Shown here piece by piece: positions 34,931 through 43,352 of a stretch of 64,000 nucleotides of DNA. Numbering within the stretch: position 1 is the stretch's first letter; each line of letters starts with the position of its first letter. Source of the stretch: Actinoplanes sichuanensis (GTDB lineage: Bacteria; Actinomycetota; Actinomycetes; Mycobacteriales; Micromonosporaceae); NCBI RefSeq assembly GCF_033097365.1, contig NZ_AP028461.1:2418001-2482000 (forward strand). The letters run 5' to 3'. A program made the translations under genes and the position numbers. The notes beneath the pieces were generated by a model that did no database searches, had not been told where the DNA came from, and saw only the letters and a list, made by a program, of their open reading frames with translations.

Positions 34931-36721
34931 TCAGTCGCCGTGGCCCCGGGAGGACAGGGCCGAAGGTCCCGCCATTTCGGGACCCTCGGTTCGGGTCGGC
35001 GCCGCCGGTGCGGCGGGAAGCGTGAACCGGAACCGGCTGCCACCGCCGATGTTGCCGTCGACGTCGATGCGGCCGCCGTGCCGTTCGACGACTCGGCGCA
35101 CGATGGCCAGACCCAGTCCGGTGCCTGGGAAGCGTTCGCTGCCGGCCACCCTGATGAACGGATCGAAGACGTGTGCCCGCTGGTCCGGCGGGATGCCGAT
35201 GCCGCGGTCGGCGATTTCGACCCGATACGCCGACGGGCCCTGCTGAACGGCGCTGATCTCGACGGTCGCCGGCGCTCCCGGCTCGGTGTACTTGACCGCA
35301 TTACCGACGAGGTTGTAGAAGATCTGGCGCAGCAGCGTCGGGTCCCCGACGACTCGGGGCATCTCCCCGACCTGGATGTGAGGCGGAAGGGCAGACGGGG
35401 CGGCGCACAATTCGCCGACGATCTCGGCGACCAGCCCCGAGAGATCCACTTCGGTGGCCCGCAGCGGCATGCTGTCTGCGGTGGCGTAGGCCAGAAGGTC
35501 CTCGAGCATGGAGTGCATCCGGTGGGTTCCGGCCTGCAAACGGTCGAGAAAGACGCGGTGGTCTTCGGTGAGTAACCCGGCCGTCTCATCACGCAGCACT
35601 TCGACGTAGCCGGTGACCATGGCGAGCGGCGCGCGCAGGTCGTGCGCGACGACACCGGCGAAACCGACCAGCTCGACCTCCCGCATCCGCAACTCGTGCT
35701 CGATCTGTTCCCGGCGGTGGATGTCGGCCCGCAGTTCGTCGGTGGCCCGGATCACCTGCCGCGCCGCCCGCTCCCGGGCGATCCACAGGACGCTGATGGG
35801 AACCGCCAGCACCAAGGCAAGCACGGTGCCGATGATCGTCGCCGTGACTTGCAACCCGACACCCGTCGGGGGCAGCAGGGACACCGTCGGACGGATGTCG
35901 AGCTGCCAGGCCCGCTGTGGCACGTCGATGGTCGTCTCGTAGCCGGGTAGCGCGTCGTCGACCCGCTCCGGTCGCCATTCGGCGACCGTGACGACCGACG
36001 TGCCGAACTCGGACAGCGTCACATCGGCTTCGTCCCCGGCCGCGAGCCCGATGGCTTCCCGGAGAAAGTCGGTCCCGCGGAACGCCATGACCACCCAGGT
36101 CGGCTCGTTCCGTGCGACCGGAGCGGCCAGAACGAACGAGAGTTGCTGCTCGGCCACCGGCAACTCCGAGTCCCGCAGGAGCCGATAGGCCCGGCTGATC
36201 GCCATCTGTCCGGTGTTCTGCGCCCGTAACAGCACGTCACGGGCCTCCGGAACCTTGGCGGCGTCGACGCCGAGTCGAGGTGGCCTGTCGTCCAGCGGAC
36301 GGCTGAGCACCGAGAAGAAGTGCTGCCCGGCCCCGACCGGACGCAGCCGGAGAGCAGGATCGCCGAGTGCCCGCCATCGGCGCTGAACGGTGGGGACGTC
36401 GGCGGTCGCCGCCGCCACGACCAGGTTCACCGCGGCGGCCCCTGGTAGACGGCGCCGGGTAAGTGGTTCCGTCAGATCCGCGAAGGCGGCTGCGTCCACC
36501 TTTTCGGGCACGGAGGCCGCTGCGGCGACATCAGCCAACGCCACCCGATACCGCTCGATCTCGGCGGTCACCGACCTTTCGATCACCTCGGACTTGCGGG
36601 CGAAATCAGCCTCGGCGCGGCTGTAGAGCACCTGGCCCGCGGCCAGGGCCAGCGCCGCGGCCACTGTCAGAAACAACACGACACCCGACAGCGCGAGGAT
36701 CGATCCCTTCCGTTCCACCAT
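34931..36721 (-). CDS. CHASE-domain sensor histidine kinase
   Basis: 596 residues from ATG 36721, with GGAGG seven bases upstream. Two membrane helices (about residues 8-32 and 288-314) flank an extracytoplasmic CHASE domain (LGVDAAKVPEARDVLLRAQNTGQ, then FVLAAPVARNEPTWVVMAFRG). The cytosolic part is a coiled coil, HisKA with His360 in VVAHDLRAPLAM, and HATPase (YNLVGNAVKYTEPG, DRGIGIPPDQ, GTGLGLAIVRRVVERHGG). It senses an extracellular small ligand. It heads the operon with the histidine-less copy and the receiver; the partner output is unknown. Confidence 0.9.
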   Translation of the reverse strand: MVERKGSILALSGVVLFLTVAAALALAAGQVLYSRAEADFARKSEVIERSVTAEIERYRVALADVAAAASVPEKVDAAAFADLTEPLTRRRLPGAAAVNLVVAAATADVPTVQRRWRALGDPALRLRPVGAGQHFFSVLSRPLDDRPPRLGVDAAKVPEARDVLLRAQNTGQMAISRAYRLLRDSELPVAEQQLSFVLAAPVARNEPTWVVMAFRGTDFLREAIGLAAGDEADVTLSEFGTSVVTVAEWRPERVDDALPGYETTIDVPQRAWQLDIRPTVSLLPPTGVGLQVTATIIGTVLALVLAVPISVLWIARERAARQVIRATDELRADIHRREQIEHELRMREVELVGFAGVVAHDLRAPLAMVTGYVEVLRDETAGLLTEDHRVFLDRLQAGTHRMHSMLEDLLAYATADSMPLRATEVDLSGLVAEIVGELCAAPSALPPHIQVGEMPRVVGDPTLLRQIFYNLVGNAVKYTEPGAPATVEISAVQQGPSAYRVEIADRGIGIPPDQRAHVFDPFIRVAGSERFPGTGLGLAIVRRVVERHGGRIDVDGNIGGGSRFRFTLPAAPAAPTRTEGPEMAGPSALSSRGHGD

Positions 36722-36797
36722 CACACACCTCCGAGATCGAGGCGGCCGCTGGGGGCCACCGGTTGCTCGGGGGGTGTTCCGAGACTGGCTGGGATCA

Positions 36798-36816
36798 GGC
36801 CCTTTCAGAAAGGGCC
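36798..36816. promoter_or_regulatory. 19-bp perfect palindrome upstream of the CHASE kinase
   Basis: GGCCCTTTC-A-GAAAGGGCC has nine-base perfect arms around one base, in the 254-base divergent region between the kinase and the secreted protein gene. A one-base centre suits protein binding better than a hairpin. Confidence 0.5.
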
Positions 36817-36975
36817 GAAGGTCCCGGGCTGGTGGCCTCATCCATGTCCCGCCGCCGCCGGAAATGTCTGAGCGACCGACGTTCACGGCTGCGGCGCATG
36901 GCCGGGCCGTCTTGAGATACACCGGGAGGAGGCGTAGACAGGGAATGTCCTCAATGGGGTGTCAGGGGAGTCCTG

Positions 36976-38856
36976 ATGTGGCGCCGGATCCTGCTTGTGG
37001 TTCTTGTGGCGTTGACCGGTGCGGCGCCGTCCGTGGTCGCCCGAGCCGCTGGTCGGTCGGTGGGGGAGGGACTGCTGCCGTTTCCCAGTGATCGGTTCAC
37101 GGTGGCGGATCGGAGCAGTCCCACCGGGCGTCGGGTGAACTTCGCGGCCGGCGCGCTGCCCGCCAACGCCAGTGGGGTGCACATCGATCCGGCCGAGTGG
37201 AATCGGCAGGACGGGTTCAGCCCGGGGACGCCGATCCTGGTTCATGTGCCGGGTCTCGATCCGGTGGCCAGTGGGATCGCGCCGGTCACCGACATCGGGC
37301 GGTCACTGGCTCCGGACTCGCCGATCCTGCTGGTCGACACGCGGACCGGGCAGCGGACTCCCTACTGGGCCGAGCTCGACGCACACGCGGCCGACCGACC
37401 CGACCGGCAGCTGCTCATCATCCGGCCCGCCGTCGCGTTGCACGAGGCCACCCGGTACGTCGTCGTGTTGCGCAACCTACGTGACCGGACCGGTGCGGTG
37501 ATCCCGGCCGCCGACCGATCCGTCCCGTCGCGGCTCGCCTGGATCCCACGGCATCGGCTGTACACGGCATGGGACTTCACGGTCGCCAGCGCGGCCGGGC
37601 TCACCGGGCGGGTACTGCGGATGCGCGACGACGCGTTCGACGGGCTCCGGCGGGCGGCGCCGGCCTTCACGGTCGGGGCGGTCACCGACTTCACCGTCGA
37701 GCAGGACGCGCGGATCGCCCGGCAGGTGCGCGGCACGATCGCGGTGCCCAGCTATCTGACCGGGGCCGGCGGTCCCGGATCGCGGCTCAACTTCGCCGCG
37801 GGCGAGCAACTGCCGACCGCGTCCGGCGGCACCTATCCGGCCGAGTTCGTGTGCAACATTCCGCGCGGGGTCAGCGCCGAACGGCCGGCTCACCTGTCCC
37901 TCTACGGGCACGGGCTGCTCGGTTCACCGACCGAGATCAACGCCGGCAACGTCAAGGACATGGCCCAGCGGTACGGCTTCCTGTTCTGTGCGACGAGCTG
38001 GATCGGGCTCTCCGCTGCGGACGTGCCGTTCGTCGCCGGAGTCTGGAGTGACCTGAGCGCCTTCCCGTCCGTACCGGATCGGTTGCAGCAGAGTTTTTTG
38101 AACTTCCTGTTCCTCGGACGGGCCATGGTGTCCGCCGGTGGGTTCGCCGCGAACCCCGCGTTTCAGGACGGGCAGGGGCGCAGCCTGCTCGATCGGCGGG
38201 GTGGGCTGTACTACGACGGCAACAGCCAGGGCGGTATCAACGGGGGAGCGTTGACCGCGATCGCCCAGGACTGGACACGTGCGGTGCTCGGCGTGCCGGC
38301 GATGAACTACAGCACCCTGCTGCAGCGCAGCACCGCGTTCGCGCCGTTCCAGCGGCTGCTCGACCAGTCGTATCCGGACGAGGCCGACCAGCAAGTGATC
38401 TTCGGGCTGCTGCAGATGCTCTGGGACCGTGGCGAGGCCAACGGGTACGCCCGACATCTGACCTCGCGTCCCCTGCCCGGAACCCCGGTGCATCAGGTGC
38501 TGATGCACGTCGCGTTCGGTGACCACCAGGTGTCGCCGGCGGCCGCGCAGGTGCAGGCCCGGACCATCGGGGCGCGCCTGCACCGGCCCGCGCTGGCCCC
38601 GGGCTGGTCCGACGAGGTGGTGCCGTTCTGGGGGATCGGCACGGTCCGGTCCTACCCGTACCGGGGTTCGGCGCTCGTCGTCTGGAACAGCGGCGAGGCG
38701 TACGCGCCACCGCCGACCAACCTCGCCCCGAGCGACCCGAAGTACGGCCCGGACCCGCACGAGTTCCCGCGCGCGCAGGCGGCGGCCCAGCTGCAGAAGG
38801 CGACGTTCCTGCTGACCGGCAAGGTGATCGACGTCTGCGGCGGCCCGTGCCCCTGA
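36976..38856 (+). CDS. Secreted alpha/beta-hydrolase-like protein
   Basis: 626 residues, ATG 36976 with GGGGAG upstream. The signal peptide ends near residue 25 (VVARAAG). The N-terminal part is beta-rich (LPFPSDRFTVADRSSPTGRR, YTAWDFTVAS). The C-terminal half has a hydrolase-like core: LSLYGHGLLGSPTEINAG, then YYDGNSQGGINGGALTAIA, where Ser in GNSQGG is the probable nucleophile, and HVAFGDHQVSPAAA with a candidate His. I know the pattern from secreted actinobacterial and proteobacterial proteins of unknown substrate. It stands alone between divergent and convergent genes. Confidence 0.7.
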   Translation: MWRRILLVVLVALTGAAPSVVARAAGRSVGEGLLPFPSDRFTVADRSSPTGRRVNFAAGALPANASGVHIDPAEWNRQDGFSPGTPILVHVPGLDPVASGIAPVTDIGRSLAPDSPILLVDTRTGQRTPYWAELDAHAADRPDRQLLIIRPAVALHEATRYVVVLRNLRDRTGAVIPAADRSVPSRLAWIPRHRLYTAWDFTVASAAGLTGRVLRMRDDAFDGLRRAAPAFTVGAVTDFTVEQDARIARQVRGTIAVPSYLTGAGGPGSRLNFAAGEQLPTASGGTYPAEFVCNIPRGVSAERPAHLSLYGHGLLGSPTEINAGNVKDMAQRYGFLFCATSWIGLSAADVPFVAGVWSDLSAFPSVPDRLQQSFLNFLFLGRAMVSAGGFAANPAFQDGQGRSLLDRRGGLYYDGNSQGGINGGALTAIAQDWTRAVLGVPAMNYSTLLQRSTAFAPFQRLLDQSYPDEADQQVIFGLLQMLWDRGEANGYARHLTSRPLPGTPVHQVLMHVAFGDHQVSPAAAQVQARTIGARLHRPALAPGWSDEVVPFWGIGTVRSYPYRGSALVVWNSGEAYAPPPTNLAPSDPKYGPDPHEFPRAQAAAQLQKATFLLTGKVIDVCGGPCP

Positions 38857-39843
38857 TCAGCGGTATCGGGTCAACAGCGCGGAGGCCTCGGCGGTCAGGT
38901 CGGCGATCACCGTGCCGGCCGCCTTCACCGCGGTGACCAGGCCGACGCCCTGGCCGGACAGCAGGGGCATCTCGTCCAGGTCGCCGGTGGTCACGGTACG
39001 CATCGGGACCAGGTTGGTGTAGCGCAGTAGTTCGATCTCCCGACCGCCGAGGACGGTGTGGCCGATGACCGGGCGTTCGCCGCCGCCGTCCGGGTGTTCG
39101 TCGACGACCCGGTTGCGGAGGACCCGCATCGGGTTGAAGTCGGGGGTCTCCGGGCCGAACAACGAGGTGCGTACCGTCGCGGTCGCCGGGGCGGACACCA
39201 GCCGCTGCTTGTAGCCGTCGTGGGCGGCCGACTCGTCGGTGGCGACCAGCCGGGTGCCGATCCACGCGCCGTCGGCGCCCAGCAGCAGGGCGGCGGCCAG
39301 CCCACGCCCGTCGGCGATCCCGCCCGAGGCCAGCACCATGGTCGGCGCGACCGCGTCCACCACCAGCGGCACCAGCGCGAACGTGGGCAGCGTGGCGAAG
39401 TTGTGGCCACCCGCCTCCAGACCCTGCGCGACCACCACGTCGACACCGTCACCGGCGGCCCGCCCGGCGTCCTCGACCGACCCGACCTGCTCGAACACCC
39501 GCACCCCGGCATCGTGCAGCCGGTCGATCCACCGCCGGGGCGGGTGCCCCCAGTGGAACGACGCCGCCGGTACCGCCGCCTCGCAGAGCACGTCGATCTG
39601 CTCGTCGACGGCGAACGGGGTGATCAGGTTGACGTGGAACGGGCCGTCCGTCCCGGCACGGATCCCGGCGATCGTCGCGGCCACCGCCGGGGCGGGCATC
39701 AGGCCCACCCCGAGCGAACCCATCGCGCCGGCATTGCTCACCGCCACGGCGAGTTCCGGTGTCATCCCCACGAACGCCATGCCCGCCTGCACGATCGGGG
39801 TGCTCAGGCCGTACGCCTCGGTGAATCTGGTTTTGATCTGCAT
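38857..39843 (-). CDS. Nitronate monooxygenase family FMN enzyme
   Basis: 328 residues from ATG 39843. TIM-barrel NMO pattern: TPIVQAGMAFVGMTPELAVAVSNAGAMGSLG, catalytic-region FHWGHPP, FMN phosphate sites VVAQGLEAGGHNF and VLASGGIADGRGLAAALLLGADGAWIGTR. It oxidises nitronates or related substrates with oxygen and FMN. It converges on the secreted hydrolase and is divergent from an AraC gene across 99 bases. Confidence 0.9.
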   Translation of the reverse strand: MQIKTRFTEAYGLSTPIVQAGMAFVGMTPELAVAVSNAGAMGSLGVGLMPAPAVAATIAGIRAGTDGPFHVNLITPFAVDEQIDVLCEAAVPAASFHWGHPPRRWIDRLHDAGVRVFEQVGSVEDAGRAAGDGVDVVVAQGLEAGGHNFATLPTFALVPLVVDAVAPTMVLASGGIADGRGLAAALLLGADGAWIGTRLVATDESAAHDGYKQRLVSAPATATVRTSLFGPETPDFNPMRVLRNRVVDEHPDGGGERPVIGHTVLGGREIELLRYTNLVPMRTVTTGDLDEMPLLSGQGVGLVTAVKAAGTVIADLTAEASALLTRYR

Positions 39844-39942
39844 CTTCCGACGGTGTCGGATTGCGGTCGCCGGGGTGTCGCCGCGCGTGCGGGCGGAGTT
39901 GCATGGCGTGCGGAAGTCCGGCATCGGACAGAGGGGGCCGGC

Positions 39943-40872
39943 ATGCCGCAGACCTGGTCCACGCTGGACGTCGCGCCGTCCCGGCAGTTCGGGCACTGGC
40001 GGGAGATGATCTGCCAGACGTTCCTGACGCTGACGCCGGAGTCGGACCTACGGGACGGGTTCGCCGGGCGGGTCACGCAGTGGCCGCTCGGGGCGTTGTC
40101 GATCGCGCGAATCACCTCGCAGCGGCAGCGGGTCCAACGCACCGACCGTGACCTGGAAGCTGGTTCGCCACCCGGATTCTACGCGAATCTGCAGGTCAGC
40201 GGGGTGAGCACGATGCGGCAGGGCGGCCGGTTCACCGTGTTGCGGCCGGGGGATCTCGCGGTGGTCGACACCGGCGTGCCGTTCACGTTCGAGTTCGGCG
40301 GCGACTTCCGGCAGCTGTCGTTCTTCGTCCCGCGGGGACTGCTACGGGCGCAGGTCGACGGCCCGATCGGTACCGCGACCAGGATCCCCACCACGTCCGG
40401 TGTCGGCGCCGCGCTGCGGCATCTGCTGACCGCGTTGCCCGCCGCGCCGGTCCGGCTGGCCCCGCACGCGGCCGCGCTGCTGGCGGCGGCGCTGTCCGAA
40501 CCGGTGGCCGCGACACCGCGGCGGGCGCCGCACAGCCACGCCCGCGCGGTCGCGGACATCGAAGAACATCTCACCGACGAGGATCTGTCACCGTCCGCGA
40601 CGGCCCGGCGTCTGGAGATCTCGGTACGGTCGGTGCACGCGCTCTTCGCCGGCCGGGAGCTGTCGTACGCCGCCACGGTGCGCCGCCTACGCCTGGAGCG
40701 GGCGGCCCGTGACCTGCGCGATCCGGCGCGGGCCCACCTGCGGGTGGCCGATGTCGCCGCCGACGCCGGGTTCGCCGACGTGGCCGGTTTTCATCGCGCG
40801 TTCCGGCGGGCCTTCGGTCAGACACCCACCGAGCTGCGCCGGCGAGTCTACGGTGATGCGGTAACCGGATGA
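39943..40872 (+). CDS. AraC-family regulator (AraC-binding-like N-terminal domain)
   Basis: 309 residues from ATG 39943, with GAGGGGG upstream. The N-terminal cupin-like domain has the AraC-binding-like pattern (FGHWREMICQTFLTLTPE, FTVLRPGDLAVVDTGVPFTFEF). The C-terminal domain has ATARRLEISVRSVHALFAGR and VADVAADAGFADVAGFHRAFRRAFGQTP. It is divergent from the nitronate monooxygenase gene, a plausible target. Confidence 0.9.
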   Translation: MPQTWSTLDVAPSRQFGHWREMICQTFLTLTPESDLRDGFAGRVTQWPLGALSIARITSQRQRVQRTDRDLEAGSPPGFYANLQVSGVSTMRQGGRFTVLRPGDLAVVDTGVPFTFEFGGDFRQLSFFVPRGLLRAQVDGPIGTATRIPTTSGVGAALRHLLTALPAAPVRLAPHAAALLAAALSEPVAATPRRAPHSHARAVADIEEHLTDEDLSPSATARRLEISVRSVHALFAGRELSYAATVRRLRLERAARDLRDPARAHLRVADVAADAGFADVAGFHRAFRRAFGQTPTELRRRVYGDAVTG

Positions 40873-40889
40873 GGGCGAAGGAGCGTGCC

Positions 40890-41351
40890 ATGTCGTACGT
40901 CGTGGACTTCGACACCGTGTCGACGGTCGGACTGGAGTCGTCGCCGGTGGCGGAGGCGCTCGCCGGTCTGCGGGCCAACGAGGCCAGGTACTTCCGGAAC
41001 AAGTACAGCCACGTCTTCACGGTCGAGCCGGCGGCCGACGCGGCGGAGACGGTCGACTGGGTGCATCGCATCCTGGCCGAGGAGCGCGGCCTGGTGATCG
41101 CGTCGAAGCCTCTCGAGGCGACCGCGTTCCAGGTGGAGAACATCCGGATGGCGTACGTGTTCTACGAGAGCGGCTTGTCGATCAACGTGATGTACACCGT
41201 CGACGAGGGCGGCAAGCGGGCCGTCGGTTTCAAGCTGTCCGACGGGATGGAGGTTCCGGAGGAGCTCGGGGCGTTCAAGTTCGCCCGGCAGAAGTCGAAG
41301 CTCGCCGGGACCATCCGCGGCACGTACTTCGTGATCAAGAACCCATACTGA
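40890..41351 (+). CDS. Uncharacterised 153-residue protein
   Basis: ATG 40890 has GAAGGAG seven bases upstream and is preferred over ATG 40869, which overlaps the AraC stop. The protein is an alpha/beta soluble domain (VEPAADAAETVDWVHRILAE, MAYVFYESGLSINVMYTVDE, FKFARQKSKLAGTIRGTYFV) with no family I recognise. It follows the AraC gene closely and is followed after four bases by the broken LacI gene. Confidence 0.75.
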   Translation: MSYVVDFDTVSTVGLESSPVAEALAGLRANEARYFRNKYSHVFTVEPAADAAETVDWVHRILAEERGLVIASKPLEATAFQVENIRMAYVFYESGLSINVMYTVDEGGKRAVGFKLSDGMEVPEELGAFKFARQKSKLAGTIRGTYFVIKNPY

Positions 41352-41355
41352 CGCG

Positions 41356-42333
41356 GTGGGCAAGCCGACCATCGAGGACGTGGCCCGGGCGGCGGGGGTC
41401 TCGCGGGCCACGGTGTCGCGAGTGATCAACAACGCGCCGGGGGCGTCCGAGGCGTTCCGGAGCCGGGTCCGGACCGTCATCGCCGAGCTGGGATACGCAC
41501 CCGATCAGGCCGCCCGGGCGCTGGCGTCGCGTCAGCAGCCGGCGATCGACGTGGTGGCGACCCCGCTGGTGTCGGTGGGGTGGCTGGGCTCGCACCCGTA
41601 CTACAGCCGGGTGCTCTCCGGGGTCATGACGGTTCTCGACGGCCGGGACGTCCAGTTGCGCATCCAGTTGGTCGACCCGGCCGATGTGGCCGGCCTGGAC
41701 GCGGTCGCGGACCGGGTGTCGCTCGGGGCGGTGCTGGCCGATCTTCCCGCGGACCTGGCCGTGCGGTGACAGCAACGCTGCCGTCGGGTGGTGTCGCTGG
41801 TGGAGACGGCCGGTGCGGTGCCGGCGGTGGAACCGGACAACGCCGGTGGCGCGTATGCCGCGGTGACCTACCTGCACCGGCTCGGACGACGGCGGATCGC
41901 CGCGATCGACGGCCCGGACGGCATCACCTGCACGGTCAACCGGCGGGCCGGCTATCTGCGGGCGATCGGCGAGGACGGGCTGGCGGATCTGAGTGAGGGC
42001 GGCGGCTTCACCCGCGAGGGTGGTTTCGACGCGGCCCTCCGCCTGCTCGACCGGTATCCGGACCTGGACGCGATGTTCGTGGCGTGCGACCTGATGGCGG
42101 CCGGAGCGGTGCAGGCGATCACCGCGACCGGGCGCCGGGTTCCGCAGGACGTCAGCGTGATCGGCATCGACGACAGCATCGCGGCGGCCTGCACGAACCC
42201 GCCGCTGACAACGATGCGGATGCCGGTCGAGGACATGGCCGCGGCGGCGACCCGGCTGCTTCTCGACGGCGGTGTGACACTCGGGTACCGGCAGCGGTTC
42301 CCCCTCGAACTCGTGAAACGGGCCAGCGCCTGA
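41356..42333 (+). pseudogene. LacI-family regulator interrupted by one in-frame TGA
   Basis: Both halves are in one frame. The first (41356-41769) has the LacI helix-turn-helix TIEDVARAAGVSRATVSRVINNAPG and the start of the sugar-binding domain, and stops at TGA 41767-41769 (AVR-stop-QQRCRR). The rest continues directly after it (AVEPDNAGGAYAAVTYLHRLGRRRIAAIDG, then VPQDVSVIGIDDS) to 42333. One CGA or TGG to TGA change explains it. Without readthrough the cell makes a 137-residue DNA-binding fragment and perhaps a 181-residue effector domain from GTG 41788. Sequencing error is possible. Confidence 0.8.
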
Positions 42334-42371
42334 CTGGTGACGAGAGCGCTCTCGCCCGTACCGTCCGGCCG

Positions 42372-43352
42372 ATGGAGAGCATCACCAAGAACCGCCAGCC
42401 GTTGGACGTGCTGCGGGCGATGATCAGCCGGGCGTACGGCCCGGAGCAGGTGCCGGACGGCGACGACTGGATGCAGGAGTTGGGGCACGGCTGGTTCAAC
42501 GTGGCCTACCGGGTCCGGCTGCGCGGCGGCGACGAGGTGGTGTTCAAGATCGCGCCGCCGCCGCACATCGAGGTGATGACCTACGAGCGCGGCGCGATGG
42601 GCATCGAGCTGGCGTCGTTGCGGCTGATCACCGAGCGGACGAGCGTGCCGGTGCCCCGAGTCGACCACGCCGATCACACCCGTGAACTCTGCGACGCCGA
42701 CTGGTTCGCCATGCCGTACATCGACGCCGACAACCTCGGCATCGTCAAGGAGAGCCTGTCTGCGGACGAACTCGCCGCCTACAACGAGGCGCTCGGCGCG
42801 GCCAACCGCGAGCTCAACAACATCCGCGGTGACGCTTTCGGACCGCTGGCCGGGCCCGGCGACCCGACCTGGCGGGCCTGCTTCACCCGCATGATCGGCG
42901 ACGTGCTGGCCGACGGCGAGCGCCGTTCCGTCGACCTCGGCTATCCATACGCCCTGCTCCGCGAGATCATCGACATGAACCTGGACTGCCTGGACGAGGT
43001 GACCGAACCCCGGTTCGTCGAGTGGGACCTGTGGGACAGCAACGTGATGGTCCGGGACGGGAACATCGTCACGATCATCGATCACGAACGCGCGTTCTAC
43101 GGCGATCCGCTCATCGAAGCCGGCTTCACCGGCCTGGACCTGCCCGCCTTCGGCGATCCGACAGCCTTCATCCGAGGGTACGGCCACCCGCCGCTCACTC
43201 CAGCCGAACGCGGACGCCGGCGTCTCTACACCCTCTATCTGATCCTCATCATGATCATCGAGACGGACTATCGCGGGCACACCGACACCGCTCAGTACGA
43301 CTGGGCGCGCGATCGCCTGCGGGAGGTCCTGGCGCTGTTCGGTGCGGCGTGA
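42372..43352 (+). CDS. Aminoglycoside-phosphotransferase-family kinase
   Basis: 326 residues from ATG 42372. APH/choline-kinase fold: GHGWFNVAYRVRL, Lys in EVVFKIAPPP, Brenner-type loop EWDLWDSNVMV, and metal Asp in VTIIDHERAFYGDP. The His that normally begins the Brenner motif (HGDLxxxN) is Glu here. It phosphorylates a small molecule or is an orphan kinase-like protein; antibiotic resistance cannot be claimed from sequence alone. The stop overlaps the MATE start (GTGA), so kinase and exporter are coupled. Confidence 0.82.
   Translation: MESITKNRQPLDVLRAMISRAYGPEQVPDGDDWMQELGHGWFNVAYRVRLRGGDEVVFKIAPPPHIEVMTYERGAMGIELASLRLITERTSVPVPRVDHADHTRELCDADWFAMPYIDADNLGIVKESLSADELAAYNEALGAANRELNNIRGDAFGPLAGPGDPTWRACFTRMIGDVLADGERRSVDLGYPYALLREIIDMNLDCLDEVTEPRFVEWDLWDSNVMVRDGNIVTIIDHERAFYGDPLIEAGFTGLDLPAFGDPTAFIRGYGHPPLTPAERGRRRLYTLYLILIMIIETDYRGHTDTAQYDWARDRLREVLALFGAA

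Noticed and set aside
41767..41769. Selenocysteine at the in-frame TGA of the LacI gene
   Set aside because: LacI proteins have no catalytic selenocysteine position and no SECIS-like stem is evident after the codon; a nonsense mutation is simpler.
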